Shown one piece after another: positions 1-8,262 of a DNA stretch of 64,000 nt (position 1 is its first letter; each line of letters opens with the position of its first letter). The DNA lies in contig NZ_JAOWKY010000005.1 in the NCBI RefSeq assembly GCF_025751435.1, forward strand, positions 1-64,000, read 5' to 3'. A program made the position numbers and the translations under genes. This DNA is from Albidovulum marisflavi (lineage in GTDB: Bacteria; Pseudomonadota; Alphaproteobacteria; Rhodobacterales; Rhodobacteraceae). Below the pieces are notes generated by a model that worked only from the letters and a program-made list of their open reading frames with translations, was not told where the DNA came from and searched no databases.

Positions 1-40
1 CGAGGGCATCGAGAAACCGGCGAAAGTCGTGGTGCAGCAT
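1..40 (-). CDS. Partial 5' end of an unidentified gene
   Basis: Only the first 13 codons are inside the window (reading MLHHDFRRFLDAL); the gene runs off the left edge. The start is supported by a strong ribosome binding site, GGAGGACACCC immediately before the ATG on the minus strand. I do not recognise the family from so few residues. Confidence 0.45.
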   Translation of the reverse strand, partial: MLHHDFRRFLDAL

Positions 41-228
41 GGGTGTCCTCCGCGTAAAAGCCGAGTGATATAGGCCCTTCTGCGAAATAACGAAGCGCAC
101 CAACACGGTTTGCGGACACCCCCTAAAAAAATCGGAGACCCGTCCGCGTGGGGGTCAAGTAGAGATTTCGGCGCGCATGATTTTCCCCCCACCCCCCCCT
201 GCCGAAGGCACCCCCCGGTACAGAAAGA

Positions 229-256
229 CGCCCCCCCCCCTTCGCAAAGGGGGCGC
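229..256 (-). terminator. Possible terminator after the small lipoprotein gene
   Basis: Read on the minus strand, a C-run followed by a TGCG loop and a long G-run forms a stem (GCCCCCTT/AAGGGGG) and is followed by a short TTTC tail. It lies about 25 bases beyond the lipoprotein stop codon. The ten-base C homopolymer on the plus strand at 231-240 is part of it and could vary in length. The T-tract is weak, so the terminator call is tentative. The rest of the stretch from 41 to 281 holds no gene I can support, only C-rich runs. Confidence 0.35.
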
Positions 257-281
257 CTCGGTGGACTTGGCCTTTTCACGG

Positions 282-602
282 TCAGTGCCGGGCGAACTTC
301 GACATATCGAAGGGGCAATTGTTGCCAGTCGCCTTTGCGTCGACTACCCGGCCTTGGCTGATCGTTAGGGTTCTGGTGCAAGAGAAGGTGTGTTGCGCGG
401 CGTCGCCGTAGGTTCCGACGGTCTGGAAGGACTTCACCCAATCGTATTGCTTCGCACCTGCCACGGATCGCTCAGCATCCGGGTAGCCCCATTGAGAGAT
501 TGCGTCCTCAAGCGTGGCGCCGTTCCAGGTCGCCAGTGCCGCCCCGTTGTCGCCGGCCGCGCAGGCAGATAGCAGGAGGCAGAATACTGCCAGTCGTTTC
601 AT
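282..602 (-). CDS. Small predicted lipoprotein, unknown function
   Basis: A 106-residue protein beginning MKRLAVFCLLLSACAAG. The N-terminus is a short positively charged region, a hydrophobic stretch and a lipobox-like LLSAC, so it should be exported and lipid-anchored at Cys14. Two further cysteines (in FSCTRT and NNCPFD) could form a disulfide in the periplasm. The body resembles small periplasmic proteins that carry a conserved WGxP-type segment (ISQWGYPDAE). The start was chosen over a longer upstream reading because AAAGGAAAGACG precedes this ATG and the signal peptide begins here. No specific role is known to me. Confidence 0.7.
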   Translation of the reverse strand: MKRLAVFCLLLSACAAGDNGAALATWNGATLEDAISQWGYPDAERSVAGAKQYDWVKSFQTVGTYGDAAQHTFSCTRTLTISQGRVVDAKATGNNCPFDMSKFARH

Positions 603-658
603 CGTCTTTCCTTTCGGGGATGGAGAAAGGCCGGGCGCTGTGGCCCGGCCCGTGTCGC

Positions 659-1039
659 TCAGAGGGTGACAGCATCGGCGCCGAGGGCTTGCCTTGCCAC
701 TGTCGCCAGCAGATCGGCGTCCCATCCGTCGAAGGCGCCGTCCAAGTCTGCCATGTGGACCTTGATGTAGAGGTCGCGCACGGATGCGGGGGGCATGTCG
801 AAGATCCGCCGTTGAAGGGCGGTCAGGGCCTCACAGCGCTCATCGAGCAAGGCATCGGGGCAGACTTCCGGCAGGGGTGTTGCCCGCAGCGCCTTCCACT
901 CGTTGAACAGCGCCTCAATGGGCGACACCTGCGCCGCTTCCGAGATTGCGGCAGGGGAGATGCCCGAGACCGCCGCCTAGCCCGCCAGTGGAGCCAATGC
1001 GAGCATGTCGCGCCGTGTCGTGCTGAGTTCTTTCGTCAT
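659..1039 (-). pseudogene. Tat-leader hypothetical protein interrupted by an in-frame TAG
   Basis: From the ATG at 1039, preceded by an AAGGA ribosome site, the frame reads a twin-arginine-type leader (STTRRDMLALAPLAG). It then meets a TAG at 977-979 (codon 21) and continues open for 105 more codons (AAVSGISPAAISEAAQ, then the mature part with FNEWKALRATPLPEVCPD). The hydrophobic core of the leader straddles the stop, so the reading frame on both sides looks like one former gene. A GTG at 928 could start an 89-residue cytoplasmic remnant but has no leader. Either a real nonsense mutation, a sequencing error, or amber read-through. The mature part matches no family I recognise. Confidence 0.6.
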
Positions 1040-1209
1040 TTCGATTCCTTTTCAATGCGCCAGAAAGCGCGATGGCCGGCAGACCTTCGCCTTGCCGAAG
1101 GATGACGAGATGATCGGAAAGTTTTCGCCTTGTGGTGGGCTGGATGGTGGGACAGCGAAAATCGCCAGAGCGTTTTTCTTGTCTTTTCATCAACTTAGGA
1201 TTGGAGATT

Positions 1210-1285
<76 letters not shown>

Positions 1286-1321
1286 ACCGGAGGTCCGGGC
1301 GACTGGCGCCCGTGTGAGGGG

Positions 1322-1350
1322 CGTATAGGCAAGGGCGCGGGGCACTGCAA
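1322..1350 (-). promoter_or_regulatory. Sigma-70-type promoter for tRNA-Ala
   Basis: On the minus strand TTGCAG (-35, at 1345-1350) and TATACG (-10, at 1322-1327) are separated by exactly 17 bases. They lie 37 bases or more ahead of the tRNA 5' end, followed by a GC-rich discriminator as is usual for stable RNA promoters. Seen in sequence; activity is inferred. Confidence 0.55.
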
Positions 1351-1445
1351 GCGAAAAATCATGCCGGTGCACCGAAAAGCAAGAGGGCGCCGGCTTTCGC
1401 CCGCGCCCCCTTGGTCTGGCGTCCGAAACGTGACGGGCCAGAAGC

Positions 1446-1772
1446 TCAGGCGTCGTCGTCCCCGCCGCCGACATCCGCGATGTCGTCGAGCGAGACGTTG
1501 TCATCATCGTCATCTTCCAGCAGATCGTCGTCCAGATCGACGTCGCCGCTGTCTTCATCCAGATCGTCCGAGTCGAGGACGTCGAGATCGGACTCGGTTT
1601 CCTTCATGCTGGTCTTTTCGGCAATCATCGTACGTCCGCGCCCAGAGGCGAGGCTTTCGGCAGTGAAGCTGTGGCCGCACTCCGGGCAGGTCATCGGGTC
1701 GCGCTTCAGGTCATAGAAGCGGCTGGCGCAATGCGGGCAAAGGCGCTTGACGCCCCATTCATCCTTCGGCAT
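1446..1772 (-). CDS. TIGR02300-family zinc-ribbon protein with acidic tail
   Basis: 108 residues, beginning MPKDEWGVKRLCPHC. The N-terminal half has a CPHC...CPEC pair (about residues 12-34) around a FYDL segment, the hallmark of the alphaproteobacterial TIGR02300 (FYDLN acid) family; here the segment is FYDLKRDP. The C-terminal third is extremely acidic, with runs of Asp. The family has no established function; the ribbon suggests metal binding and the acidic tail suggests interaction with basic partners. A longer reading upstream was rejected because this start gives the canonical family N-terminus. Confidence 0.85.
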   Translation of the reverse strand: MPKDEWGVKRLCPHCASRFYDLKRDPMTCPECGHSFTAESLASGRGRTMIAEKTSMKETESDLDVLDSDDLDEDSGDVDLDDDLLEDDDDDNVSLDDIADVGGGDDDA

Positions 1773-1930
1773 GGAAAACTCCGTCCAGTGCACTGATCTT
1801 CGCGAGTCGCAGCCAACTGCCACAAGTGCGCGAGGGTGTCAAAGGCTTTTGGCCTTGTGGGCGCACCGTCACCTTTCGGGCTTTCACATAGTTTCGGCAA
1901 AGCTATTCTGCGGGCAAAGATCTGATCGAC

Positions 1931-2632
1931 ATGACACGCCGAATCCTTCCCGGAACGCCTCCCTTGGAAATTACGCTGCGCCGTTCGCAGCGCGCGCGGC
2001 GCTATTCGATCCGGGTTTCGCGCGTTGATGGCCGCGTCACGCTTTCGCTGCCGGCACGCGCGCCCGAGGCGGATGCCCTGGCCTTTGCCCAGGAGAAGGC
2101 CGACTGGATCCGAGCGGCTCTGCGGTCGGCGTCCCCGCGCGAAAGCGTCGGGCCGGGGAGCGTGATTCCGATCGAGGGGCAGTCCGTCGTCGTCCGACCT
2201 GCGGCAGTGCGCGCGCCCAAGCTGGTTGCCGGCGACCTTCTGGTCCCCGAGGCAGCGCGCGCCCAAACGGGGCGGCGGGTCGAGGCATTCCTGAAGCTTC
2301 TTGCGCGCGACAGGCTTGCCCTGGCCTGCGACCAGTACGCCAAGCAGCTTGGCAGGGGTTATCGGGGGCTCGCGTTGCGGGACACGCGGTCTCGCTGGGG
2401 GTCCTGTTCATCGGCGGGAGGGCTCATGTTTTCATGGCGCCTGATCCTTGCCCCTCCGCAAGTGCTTGATTACGTGGCCGCGCATGAGGTTGCCCACCTG
2501 GCCGAGATGAACCATTCACCCGCGTTCTGGCGCGTTGTCGGCTCACTTTGTCCCGACTATGCGCATCATCGGACCTGGCTGCGCAAGAACGGGCAGTCGC
2601 TTCACGCCTTTGACTTCTCAGGACAGGATTGA
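1931..2632 (+). CDS. M48/YgjP-like zinc metallopeptidase (DUF45)
   Basis: 233 residues. The C-terminal half has the zinc-peptidase motif HEVAHL followed by a third ligand in the NHSPAFW segment, typical of the YgjP/SprT-related DUF45 family. The upstream TRSRWGSCSS segment is also a family signature. No signal peptide is visible, so it is likely cytoplasmic. The gene stands alone between the divergent TIGR02300 gene and the GntR regulator. The substrate is not known for this family in general. Confidence 0.85.
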   Translation: MTRRILPGTPPLEITLRRSQRARRYSIRVSRVDGRVTLSLPARAPEADALAFAQEKADWIRAALRSASPRESVGPGSVIPIEGQSVVVRPAAVRAPKLVAGDLLVPEAARAQTGRRVEAFLKLLARDRLALACDQYAKQLGRGYRGLALRDTRSRWGSCSSAGGLMFSWRLILAPPQVLDYVAAHEVAHLAEMNHSPAFWRVVGSLCPDYAHHRTWLRKNGQSLHAFDFSGQD

Positions 2633-2645
2633 CCTGCCCCCGTTG

Positions 2646-2657
2646 TTTGTGATCACG
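2646..2657. promoter_or_regulatory. Single TTTGTGATCACG operator-like site before the GntR gene
   Basis: The sequence contains GTGATCAC and ends 8 bases before the ATG of the regulator gene. The same core occurs twice upstream of sucC and twice upstream of sdhC. Its position over the start region fits autorepression by the encoded GntR/FCD protein. This is an inference from location and sequence sharing. Confidence 0.5.
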
Positions 2658-2665
2658 TCCGGCAC

Positions 2666-3316
2666 ATGTTGCTGCAGAACCGTCCCCCCGATCCCGGAGC
2701 CGCCACGCATGACCGGATTTACCGGAGCTTGCGCCAGCAGATCATGCATGGCGAACTTCCGCCCGGGCAGGCCCTTACCGTGCGCGGTCTGGCCAAGGCG
2801 CATGGCGTTTCCATGACCCCCGCGCGCGAGGCGCTCAGGCGCCTGGCGGCCGAAGGCGCGCTGACACTGTCATCATCGGGCAGGGTGACCACGCCCGATC
2901 TGACCAACGAACGACTTGAGGAGTTGGCGACGCTGCGGGCCCTGATCGAAACGGAACTTGCCAGCCGCGCGCTGCCTCGGGCGCATTTCGCGCTGATCGA
3001 ACGGTTGCAGACGATCAACATGGCCAATGCAGAAGCCGCTGTGAAGCGTGATGCGGTCGGCTACATCCGGACCAACCTGGAATTTCACCGCACGCTGTAT
3101 CTGCGCGCTCAGGCGCCCGCCATGCTTGCTATCGCCGAAACCGTCTGGCTTCAGCTTGGCCCGACCATGCGCGCAGTCTATTCGCGAATCGTCAGGTCCG
3201 AACCGCCGCAGCATCACCGCATGATCATCGCCGCATTGAAGGCGGGTGACGAACCCGCGTTGCGCCTGGCGGTGCGGGCCGACGTGACGCAGGGGTTGCG
3301 CCACCTGATAACCTGA
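2666..3316 (+). CDS. GntR-family transcriptional regulator with FCD domain
   Basis: 216 residues. Residues about 15-80 form a winged helix-turn-helix (IYRSLRQQIMHGELPPGQ, then SMTPAREALRRL, the GntR recognition-helix signature). The rest is an all-helical FCD ligand domain with histidines that in this family often bind a metal and a carboxylate ligand (FHRTLY, PPQHHRMI). FCD regulators commonly respond to organic acids such as TCA intermediates. It is convergent with lpd. A TTTGTGATCACG site lies right before its start and recurs at the sucC and sdhC promoters, so I infer it may control the TCA genes around it. Ribosome site is weak, which leaves some doubt on the exact start. Confidence 0.85.
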   Translation: MLLQNRPPDPGAATHDRIYRSLRQQIMHGELPPGQALTVRGLAKAHGVSMTPAREALRRLAAEGALTLSSSGRVTTPDLTNERLEELATLRALIETELASRALPRAHFALIERLQTINMANAEAAVKRDAVGYIRTNLEFHRTLYLRAQAPAMLAIAETVWLQLGPTMRAVYSRIVRSEPPQHHRMIIAALKAGDEPALRLAVRADVTQGLRHLIT

Positions 3317-3334
3317 CCCTTCCCGGCCAGTCAC

Positions 3335-3361
3335 GGGCGACCCGAACTGTTCGGGCCGCCC
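3335..3361. terminator. Hairpin between convergent genes
   Basis: GGGCG-A-CCCGAA pairs with TTCGGG-C-CGCCC around a short loop, with one internal mismatch, in the 57 bases between the GntR stop and the lpd stop. There is no T-tract on either side, so it may slow or stop transcription in both directions but is not a classical terminator. Confidence 0.35.
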
Positions 3362-3373
3362 GCGAATCGGGGA

Positions 3374-4762
3374 TCAGGAGTGAATCGGGCCGTCGCCGCA
3401 GGCAAGCGCAGCCTCGCGCACCGCTTCCGAGAATGTCGGGTGGGCATGGCAAGTCAGTGCGATATCCTGGGCCGAGGCGCCGAATTCCATCGCGACGCAG
3501 ATTTCATGGATCAGATCGCCAGCGGCGGGTCCGATGATGTGGGCGCCCAGCACGCGATCCGTTTCCGCATCGGCAAGGAGTTTGACGAAGCCATCGCCCT
3601 GGAACACGGCCTTCGCGCGGCCGTTGCCCATGAAGGAAAACTTGCCGACCTTGTAGCCGCGGCCTTCCTCTTTCAGCTGTTCCTCGGTCTTACCGACGCT
3701 GGCCACCTCTGGGGCGGTGTAGATCACGCCCGGGATCACCCCATAGTTCACATGGCCGTGCTTGCCCGCGATGACCTCGGCTACAGCCATGCCTTCGTCC
3801 TCGGCCTTGTGCGCAAGCATCGGGCCCGAGATGGCATCACCGATGGCGTAGATGCCGCTGACGCTGGTTTGCCAGTGCGTATCGGTCTTGATCTGTCCGC
3901 GCTTCTCGATTTCGACGCCAAGCGCTTCAAGCCCAAGGCCGTCCGTGTAGGGCTTGCGCCCCGTCGCAACCAGAACGCAGTCGGCCTCAAGCGTCGCCTC
4001 GCTGTCATCCTTGCGCAGCTTGTAGGTCACGCTGGCTTTGCCCTTCTTCACCTCCGCATTCTGAACGGCGGCGCCCATCACGAAATCAAGCCCCTGGCGC
4101 TTCAGCAGACGCTGGAAGGTCTTCTGAACCTCGCCGTCCATGCCGGGTGTGATCGCCTCAAGATACTCGACCACCGTCACCTTCGTGCCCAGCCGCGCAT
4201 AGACCGATCCCAGTTCCAGCCCGATCACGCCAGCGCCGATCACCACCATGGTTTCCGGCACCTTCGGCAGCGCGAGCGCGCCCGTCGACGTCACGATGAC
4301 CTTTTCGTCGACCTCGACGCCCGGAAGCGAAGAGGGTTCCGATCCCGAGGCGATGACGATGTTCTTGGCCTTGTGCACCTCGTCGCCGACCTTGACCTGG
4401 CCCTGCGCGGGGATTGAGCCCCAGCCCTTCAGCCAGGTGATCTTGTTCTTCTTGAACAGGAATTCGATGCCTTTGGTGTTCTGGCCGATGACGTCGTCCT
4501 TGTAGGCCAGCATCTTCGACCAGTCGACTTTCGGTGCGGCCCCAACGAGGCCCATCTTGGCGAAGTTGTGTTCCGCCTCGTGCAGTGAATGGCTCGCGTG
4601 CAAAAGTGCCTTGGACGGGATGCAGCCCACGTTCAGGCATGTGCCGCCCAGCGTGTCGCGGCCTTCCACGACCGCGGTCTTCAGACCCAGTTGGGCGCAG
4701 CGAATGGCGCAGACATAGCCGCCGGGACCGGCGCCGATGACGATGACGTCGAACTCAGCCAT
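3374..4762 (-). CDS. lpd: Dihydrolipoyl dehydrogenase (E3)
   Basis: 462 residues. It reoxidises the dihydrolipoyl group of the E2 subunit with FAD and passes electrons to NAD+, as the E3 of the 2-oxoglutarate dehydrogenase complex. The N-terminal FAD-binding fold (VIGAGPGGY), the redox disulfide ([13 protein letters not shown]), the NAD fold ([12 protein letters not shown]) and the C-terminal catalytic His-Glu segment (HAHPTFSEA) are all present. The start follows AGGAGGAACTC. It is the last gene of the sucCDAB run on the minus strand. Rhodobacteraceae usually carry another E3 for pyruvate dehydrogenase; this copy belongs with OdhAB by context. Confidence 0.97.
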   Translation of the reverse strand: MAEFDVIVIGAGPGGYVCAIRCAQLGLKTAVVEGRDTLGGTCLNVGCIPSKALLHASHSLHEAEHNFAKMGLVGAAPKVDWSKMLAYKDDVIGQNTKGIEFLFKKNKITWLKGWGSIPAQGQVKVGDEVHKAKNIVIASGSEPSSLPGVEVDEKVIVTSTGALALPKVPETMVVIGAGVIGLELGSVYARLGTKVTVVEYLEAITPGMDGEVQKTFQRLLKRQGLDFVMGAAVQNAEVKKGKASVTYKLRKDDSEATLEADCVLVATGRKPYTDGLGLEALGVEIEKRGQIKTDTHWQTSVSGIYAIGDAISGPMLAHKAEDEGMAVAEVIAGKHGHVNYGVIPGVIYTAPEVASVGKTEEQLKEEGRGYKVGKFSFMGNGRAKAVFQGDGFVKLLADAETDRVLGAHIIGPAAGDLIHEICVAMEFGASAQDIALTCHAHPTFSEAVREAALACGDGPIHS

Positions 4763-4880
4763 GAGTTCCTCCTTGGTGTTCAATGTGTAGGGCAAGCGCC
4801 GGCAATTCCTCCGCGACGCGCGAAACGGACTTGCCGGCGGGTGATAAAATGGCGCGGGTGGCGGGATCGGACGGCTTCAT
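4755..4880 (-). CDS. 41-aa ORF translationally coupled between glycosyltransferase and lpd
   Basis: Starts at an ATG overlapping the glycosyltransferase stop (ATGA) and ends with a TGA just inside the start of lpd, after the lpd ribosome site. It begins [18 protein letters not shown] and has no membrane segment. The neat overlap at both ends suggests a real small gene or a coupling leader that carries ribosomes to lpd. I do not recognise a family. Confidence 0.35.
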   Translation of the reverse strand: MKPSDPATRAILSPAGKSVSRVAEELPALALHIEHQGGTHG

Positions 4881-5878
4881 GCCAGCTCCTTCGCTTCGCG
4901 GGTCCACAGGGCACGGTTTTCCGGCGTCAGGATTGCCGCACGCCGATCAATAAACCATTCATGGCACCGCTTCTCCAGCGCGGCCGTGTCCGCGTCGGCG
5001 CGAAGTTCGGCCAGCCGTGTTGCGGTGTCCGGCCAGTGGCGCAGGATCGCGCGGTCTTCGACCTCGTTCCGGTTGGCAAGCGTGTGCCAGTTGCCGCCCA
5101 GCACATACTTGACGCCTGCGGGCTTGGCCTGGCCGCAGCCGCGATCGTTCTTCATCAGGAACAGGTCTTCGGACTTGATCGCGTAGTGGTTGATCCGGGC
5201 CGCACGGGCGCTGCAAGCGCGTTCATCGGGGCGAAAGCGCGAAGACCTGGCGTTGTAGAGCGTACGGTTCATCAAGGGCTTGCCGTCCGGCGTGACGACA
5301 AGCGGGTCATCGATCAGAGGATCAAGCGGATTGTGGTCGGTCGCGCGGGCGAAGCTGGCCAGGCGGAACAGGCACTTGAACCGGGTGACTCCGGGGATCG
5401 GGCCAAATTCGGCGTGTGTGTTGGCCTCAAGGACATTCGTGCCGGGCTGCCAGTCGGTCAGGCCGGCGTCGCCGAACATACGCCAGGGCAGGGCCACCAC
5501 GTCCGCGCCGCGCGCATTCGGCATCAGGTCTGCGATCTTGCCCTCACCCACCTCGATCAGCAGAAACTCATCGCTGTCGATATGAAGAACCCATGTCACG
5601 CTCTGCTGGCGCAGATGCTCCATCGCAAGCGTCATGCCCTGATCCTGCGGTGGCGTTCCCGCGGGCACGGTCTGGCGGATGTGGGTAAGCAATCCCCGCG
5701 CCTGGAGCCGGTCCAGCAACAGGTCCGACCCGTCAGTGCAATCGTTGGTGACGACGACGATGTGATCGAGCCCCAGAGCCCGATGGTAGGCCAGCCACTC
5801 AAGCAGAAACAGTCCTTCGTTGCGCATGCAGGAAACGAGCGCGACCGTGTCGGACCGGTGGTGGGCGTCGTGGGACAT
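4877..5878 (-). CDS. Family 2-type glycosyltransferase (Glyco_tranf_2_4)
   Basis: 333 residues. The N-terminus VALVSCMRNEGLFLLEW and the acidic pair in HIDSDEF (about residue 100) mark the GT2-like proteins that act on LPS or surface glycans; the mid-region NHYAIKS segment is also typical. No signal peptide or membrane helix. It overlaps the following 41-aa ORF by ATGA and sits inside the odh operon, where it has no obvious metabolic link to the TCA cycle. Donor and acceptor are unknown. Confidence 0.75.
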   Translation of the reverse strand: MSHDAHHRSDTVALVSCMRNEGLFLLEWLAYHRALGLDHIVVVTNDCTDGSDLLLDRLQARGLLTHIRQTVPAGTPPQDQGMTLAMEHLRQQSVTWVLHIDSDEFLLIEVGEGKIADLMPNARGADVVALPWRMFGDAGLTDWQPGTNVLEANTHAEFGPIPGVTRFKCLFRLASFARATDHNPLDPLIDDPLVVTPDGKPLMNRTLYNARSSRFRPDERACSARAARINHYAIKSEDLFLMKNDRGCGQAKPAGVKYVLGGNWHTLANRNEVEDRAILRHWPDTATRLAELRADADTAALEKRCHEWFIDRRAAILTPENRALWTREAKELA

Positions 5879-5884
5879 TCGGGG

Positions 5885-6280
5885 TCAGACTGCCATCAGC
5901 ACGATGATGTAAAGCACTATGGTTGCGGCGAAGCCGGCAAGCCAGATCGCCGTGCGGACCCCGGTTAGGCCAAGCGCATAGGCCGGGACGTAAAGGATGC
6001 GGGCGATCAGGAATATCTGGGCCGCGATGAGGGTCGAGGAGGAAAACGCGCCCACTTGGCCAAGGCTCAAGATCGCCGGCGCGAACAGCACCATGGCCGT
6101 TGTCGAGTTCGTCAGCGCCCGGTCAAGTCGCGCCGTGATGCCCTTGAGTTCGCGCTTTTCATCGCGCGCCGACATCAGGTAGCCGATGCCAAGCTGGCTG
6201 GTCGCGCCGGAAACCTTCAGAAACACGAGAAGGCAAACAAGAAGAGCGTAAAGGGCGAGGATGTTCAGTTCGCTGGACAT
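5885..6280 (-). CDS. MAPEG-family integral membrane protein
   Basis: 131 residues with four predicted transmembrane helices (about residues 5-25, 55-75, 80-100 and 108-130). The first loop holds a charged stretch (SARDEKRELKGITARLDRAL), as in bacterial MAPEG proteins. The eukaryotic members are membrane glutathione-dependent enzymes; most bacterial ones have no proven reaction. It lies between the 140-residue membrane protein and the glycosyltransferase in the odh run. Confidence 0.75.
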   Translation of the reverse strand: MSSELNILALYALLVCLLVFLKVSGATSQLGIGYLMSARDEKRELKGITARLDRALTNSTTAMVLFAPAILSLGQVGAFSSSTLIAAQIFLIARILYVPAYALGLTGVRTAIWLAGFAATIVLYIIVLMAV

Positions 6281-6308
6281 GGCAGGGTCCTTTCAGGGGC
6301 GGTTGGTG

Positions 6309-6731
6309 CTACTGCACCACACGATAGCTCTTTCTGAGCCATGAGAAACACCCAACGCCTACCAGAACAACACATGCCCACGAAACCAGCCTACCTGAGG
6401 AGAGGAACAGGAAGCTCGTATCGCCAGCACGAGTGACGGCAGCGGTGGCTAGGACCCCGCGCAGCGTCGGCAGAAAGTCGACGATGGCCCAAAGGCTTGC
6501 AACGATCCCCAATGTCCAGATACCGGGGTGCCATTGCTTCTTCATGACAACCAGGCCGATGCAAAGAACGACGATCCAAGGCGCGAGGGTGCCTGCTGCA
6601 TAGATCAAGAGCGTGTTTCCCGAACCTTCCTCAAGCGAAGGCAAAGACCAAATGGCTGCAGCACTTATCCATAGAACCATCAGCAGACGTTCTGCCAACA
6701 GGCCCCAAAGGCCGATTTTCGTCAACGTCAT
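6309..6731 (-). CDS. Hypothetical four-helix membrane protein
   Basis: 140 residues with hydrophobic segments at about 8-28, 42-65, 70-90 and 112-130. Its ATG overlaps the sucB stop (TGATG), so it is probably translated by coupling. Base composition appears less GC-rich than its neighbours, which hints at a later addition to the operon. I recognise no family. Confidence 0.6.
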   Translation of the reverse strand: MTLTKIGLWGLLAERLLMVLWISAAAIWSLPSLEEGSGNTLLIYAAGTLAPWIVVLCIGLVVMKKQWHPGIWTLGIVASLWAIVDFLPTLRGVLATAAVTRAGDTSFLFLSSGRLVSWACVVLVGVGCFSWLRKSYRVVQ

Positions 6732-8260
6732 CAGATATCCATCAGCAGCCGCCGCGGGTCCTCCAGCGCCTCTTTCACCCGCACCAGGAACGTCACCGCG
6801 CCCTTGCCGTCGACGATCCGGTGGTCATAGGACAGCGCCAGGTACATCATCGGGCGGATCACGATCTGGCCGCCGACGACGACGGGGCGATCCTGGATCT
6901 TGTGCATGCCAAGAATGCCGGACTGCGGCGGGTTGAGGATCGGCGAGGACATCAGCGATCCATAGACGCCGCCGTTCGAAATGGTGAAGCTGCCGCCCTG
7001 CATCTCGGCCATCGACAGCTTGCCGTCGCGGGCGCGGAGGCCCAGTTCGCCGATCTTCTTCTCGATCGCAGCAAAGCTCATCTGATCGGCGTCGCGCACC
7101 ACCGGGACGACAAGGCCGGTCGGCGTGCCGACCGCAACGCCCATATGGACGTAGTTCTTGTAGACGATGTCGCCGCCGTCGATTTCGGCGTTGACCTCGG
7201 GCACTTCCTTCAGCGCGTGGCAGCAGGCCTTTACGAAGAAGGACATGAAGCCCATCTTGACGCCGTGCTTCTTCTCGAACTGGTCCTTGTAGGCGTTGCG
7301 AAGCTCCATGATCGCGGACATGTCGACCTCATTGTAGGTCGTGAGCATCGCGGCGGTGTTCTGGGCGTCCTTCAGGCGGCGTGCGATAGTGGCGCGAAGG
7401 CGCGTCATCTTGACCCGTTCCTCGCGAGACGCATCTTCCGCCGGAACCGGCGCGCGGGGCGCCGCAGCGGGCGCGGGCACGGCAGAGGCGACGGCTGGGG
7501 CAGCTTCGGCCCTTCCAGCGACGGCGCGGGCCACGTCCTCCTTCATGATCCGGCCATCCTTGCCGGTGCCGGTCACGTCCGAGGGGGCAAGGCCAGCCTC
7601 GGCCATAGCCTTCTTCGCGGCGGGCGCATCCTCGACGTCGGCGCGACCGGCGGTCGCCGCAGAGGCGGCGGGCTTGGCGGCTTGCTCGGTGGCCGGGGCA
7701 GGGGCTGCGGAGCTCGCGCCTTCGCCAACCACGGCAAGGCGGGCCTTGGCATCAACCGTCGTGCCTTCGGGCGCGAGGATCTCGGTCAGGACGCCCGCGA
7801 CGGGCGAGGGGACCTCGACCGAAACCTTGTCGGTCTCCAACTCGCAGAGCATCTCGTCCACCGCCACGGAATCGCCCACCTTCTTGAACCAGGTGGAAAC
7901 GGTCGCCTCGGTCACGCTTTCGCCCAGCGTCGGCACCATCACGTCGGTCATATTGCCCTCTTCGGCTTTCGGCGCGGCCTTGGGCGCCGGTTGTTGGTTT
8001 GTTGCGGTCGGGGCAGCGTCGGCACCCGCGGTGATCTGTGCAAGCAGGGCGTTGACGCCCACCGTCGTGCCCTCGGGCGCGACGATTTCCTCCAGGCGGC
8101 CTGCGGCAGGGGCGGGAACCTCCACCGTGACCTTGTCGGTTTCAAGTTCGCAAAGCATCTCGTCGACGGCGACCTGGTCGCCCGGCTTCTTGAACCAGGT
8201 GGCAACCGTCGCTTCGGACACGCTTTCGCCCAAAGTGGGTACGCGTACTTCTATTGCCAT
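6731..8260 (-). CDS. sucB: Dihydrolipoyllysine succinyltransferase, E2 of 2-oxoglutarate dehydrogenase
   Basis: 509 residues. It transfers the succinyl group from lipoamide to CoA. There are two lipoyl domains (about residues 1-76 and 104-180), each with the ETDK lysine that carries lipoate, then an Ala/Pro-rich linker. An E3/E1-binding domain follows ([14 protein letters not shown] to [10 protein letters not shown]), then the catalytic domain ending with [13 protein letters not shown] (catalytic His and DG). Enteric E2o has one lipoyl domain; two are seen in Rhodobacteraceae homologues. It follows sucA after 2 bases. Confidence 0.96.
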   Translation of the reverse strand: MAIEVRVPTLGESVSEATVATWFKKPGDQVAVDEMLCELETDKVTVEVPAPAAGRLEEIVAPEGTTVGVNALLAQITAGADAAPTATNQQPAPKAAPKAEEGNMTDVMVPTLGESVTEATVSTWFKKVGDSVAVDEMLCELETDKVSVEVPSPVAGVLTEILAPEGTTVDAKARLAVVGEGASSAAPAPATEQAAKPAASAATAGRADVEDAPAAKKAMAEAGLAPSDVTGTGKDGRIMKEDVARAVAGRAEAAPAVASAVPAPAAAPRAPVPAEDASREERVKMTRLRATIARRLKDAQNTAAMLTTYNEVDMSAIMELRNAYKDQFEKKHGVKMGFMSFFVKACCHALKEVPEVNAEIDGGDIVYKNYVHMGVAVGTPTGLVVPVVRDADQMSFAAIEKKIGELGLRARDGKLSMAEMQGGSFTISNGGVYGSLMSSPILNPPQSGILGMHKIQDRPVVVGGQIVIRPMMYLALSYDHRIVDGKGAVTFLVRVKEALEDPRRLLMDI

Positions 8261-8262
8261 GC

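Noticed and set aside
915-1193. A 92-codon minus-strand frame crossing the Tat-leader region
   Set aside because: It is the frame-shifted reading of the broken Tat gene and its upstream region; residues are low-complexity.
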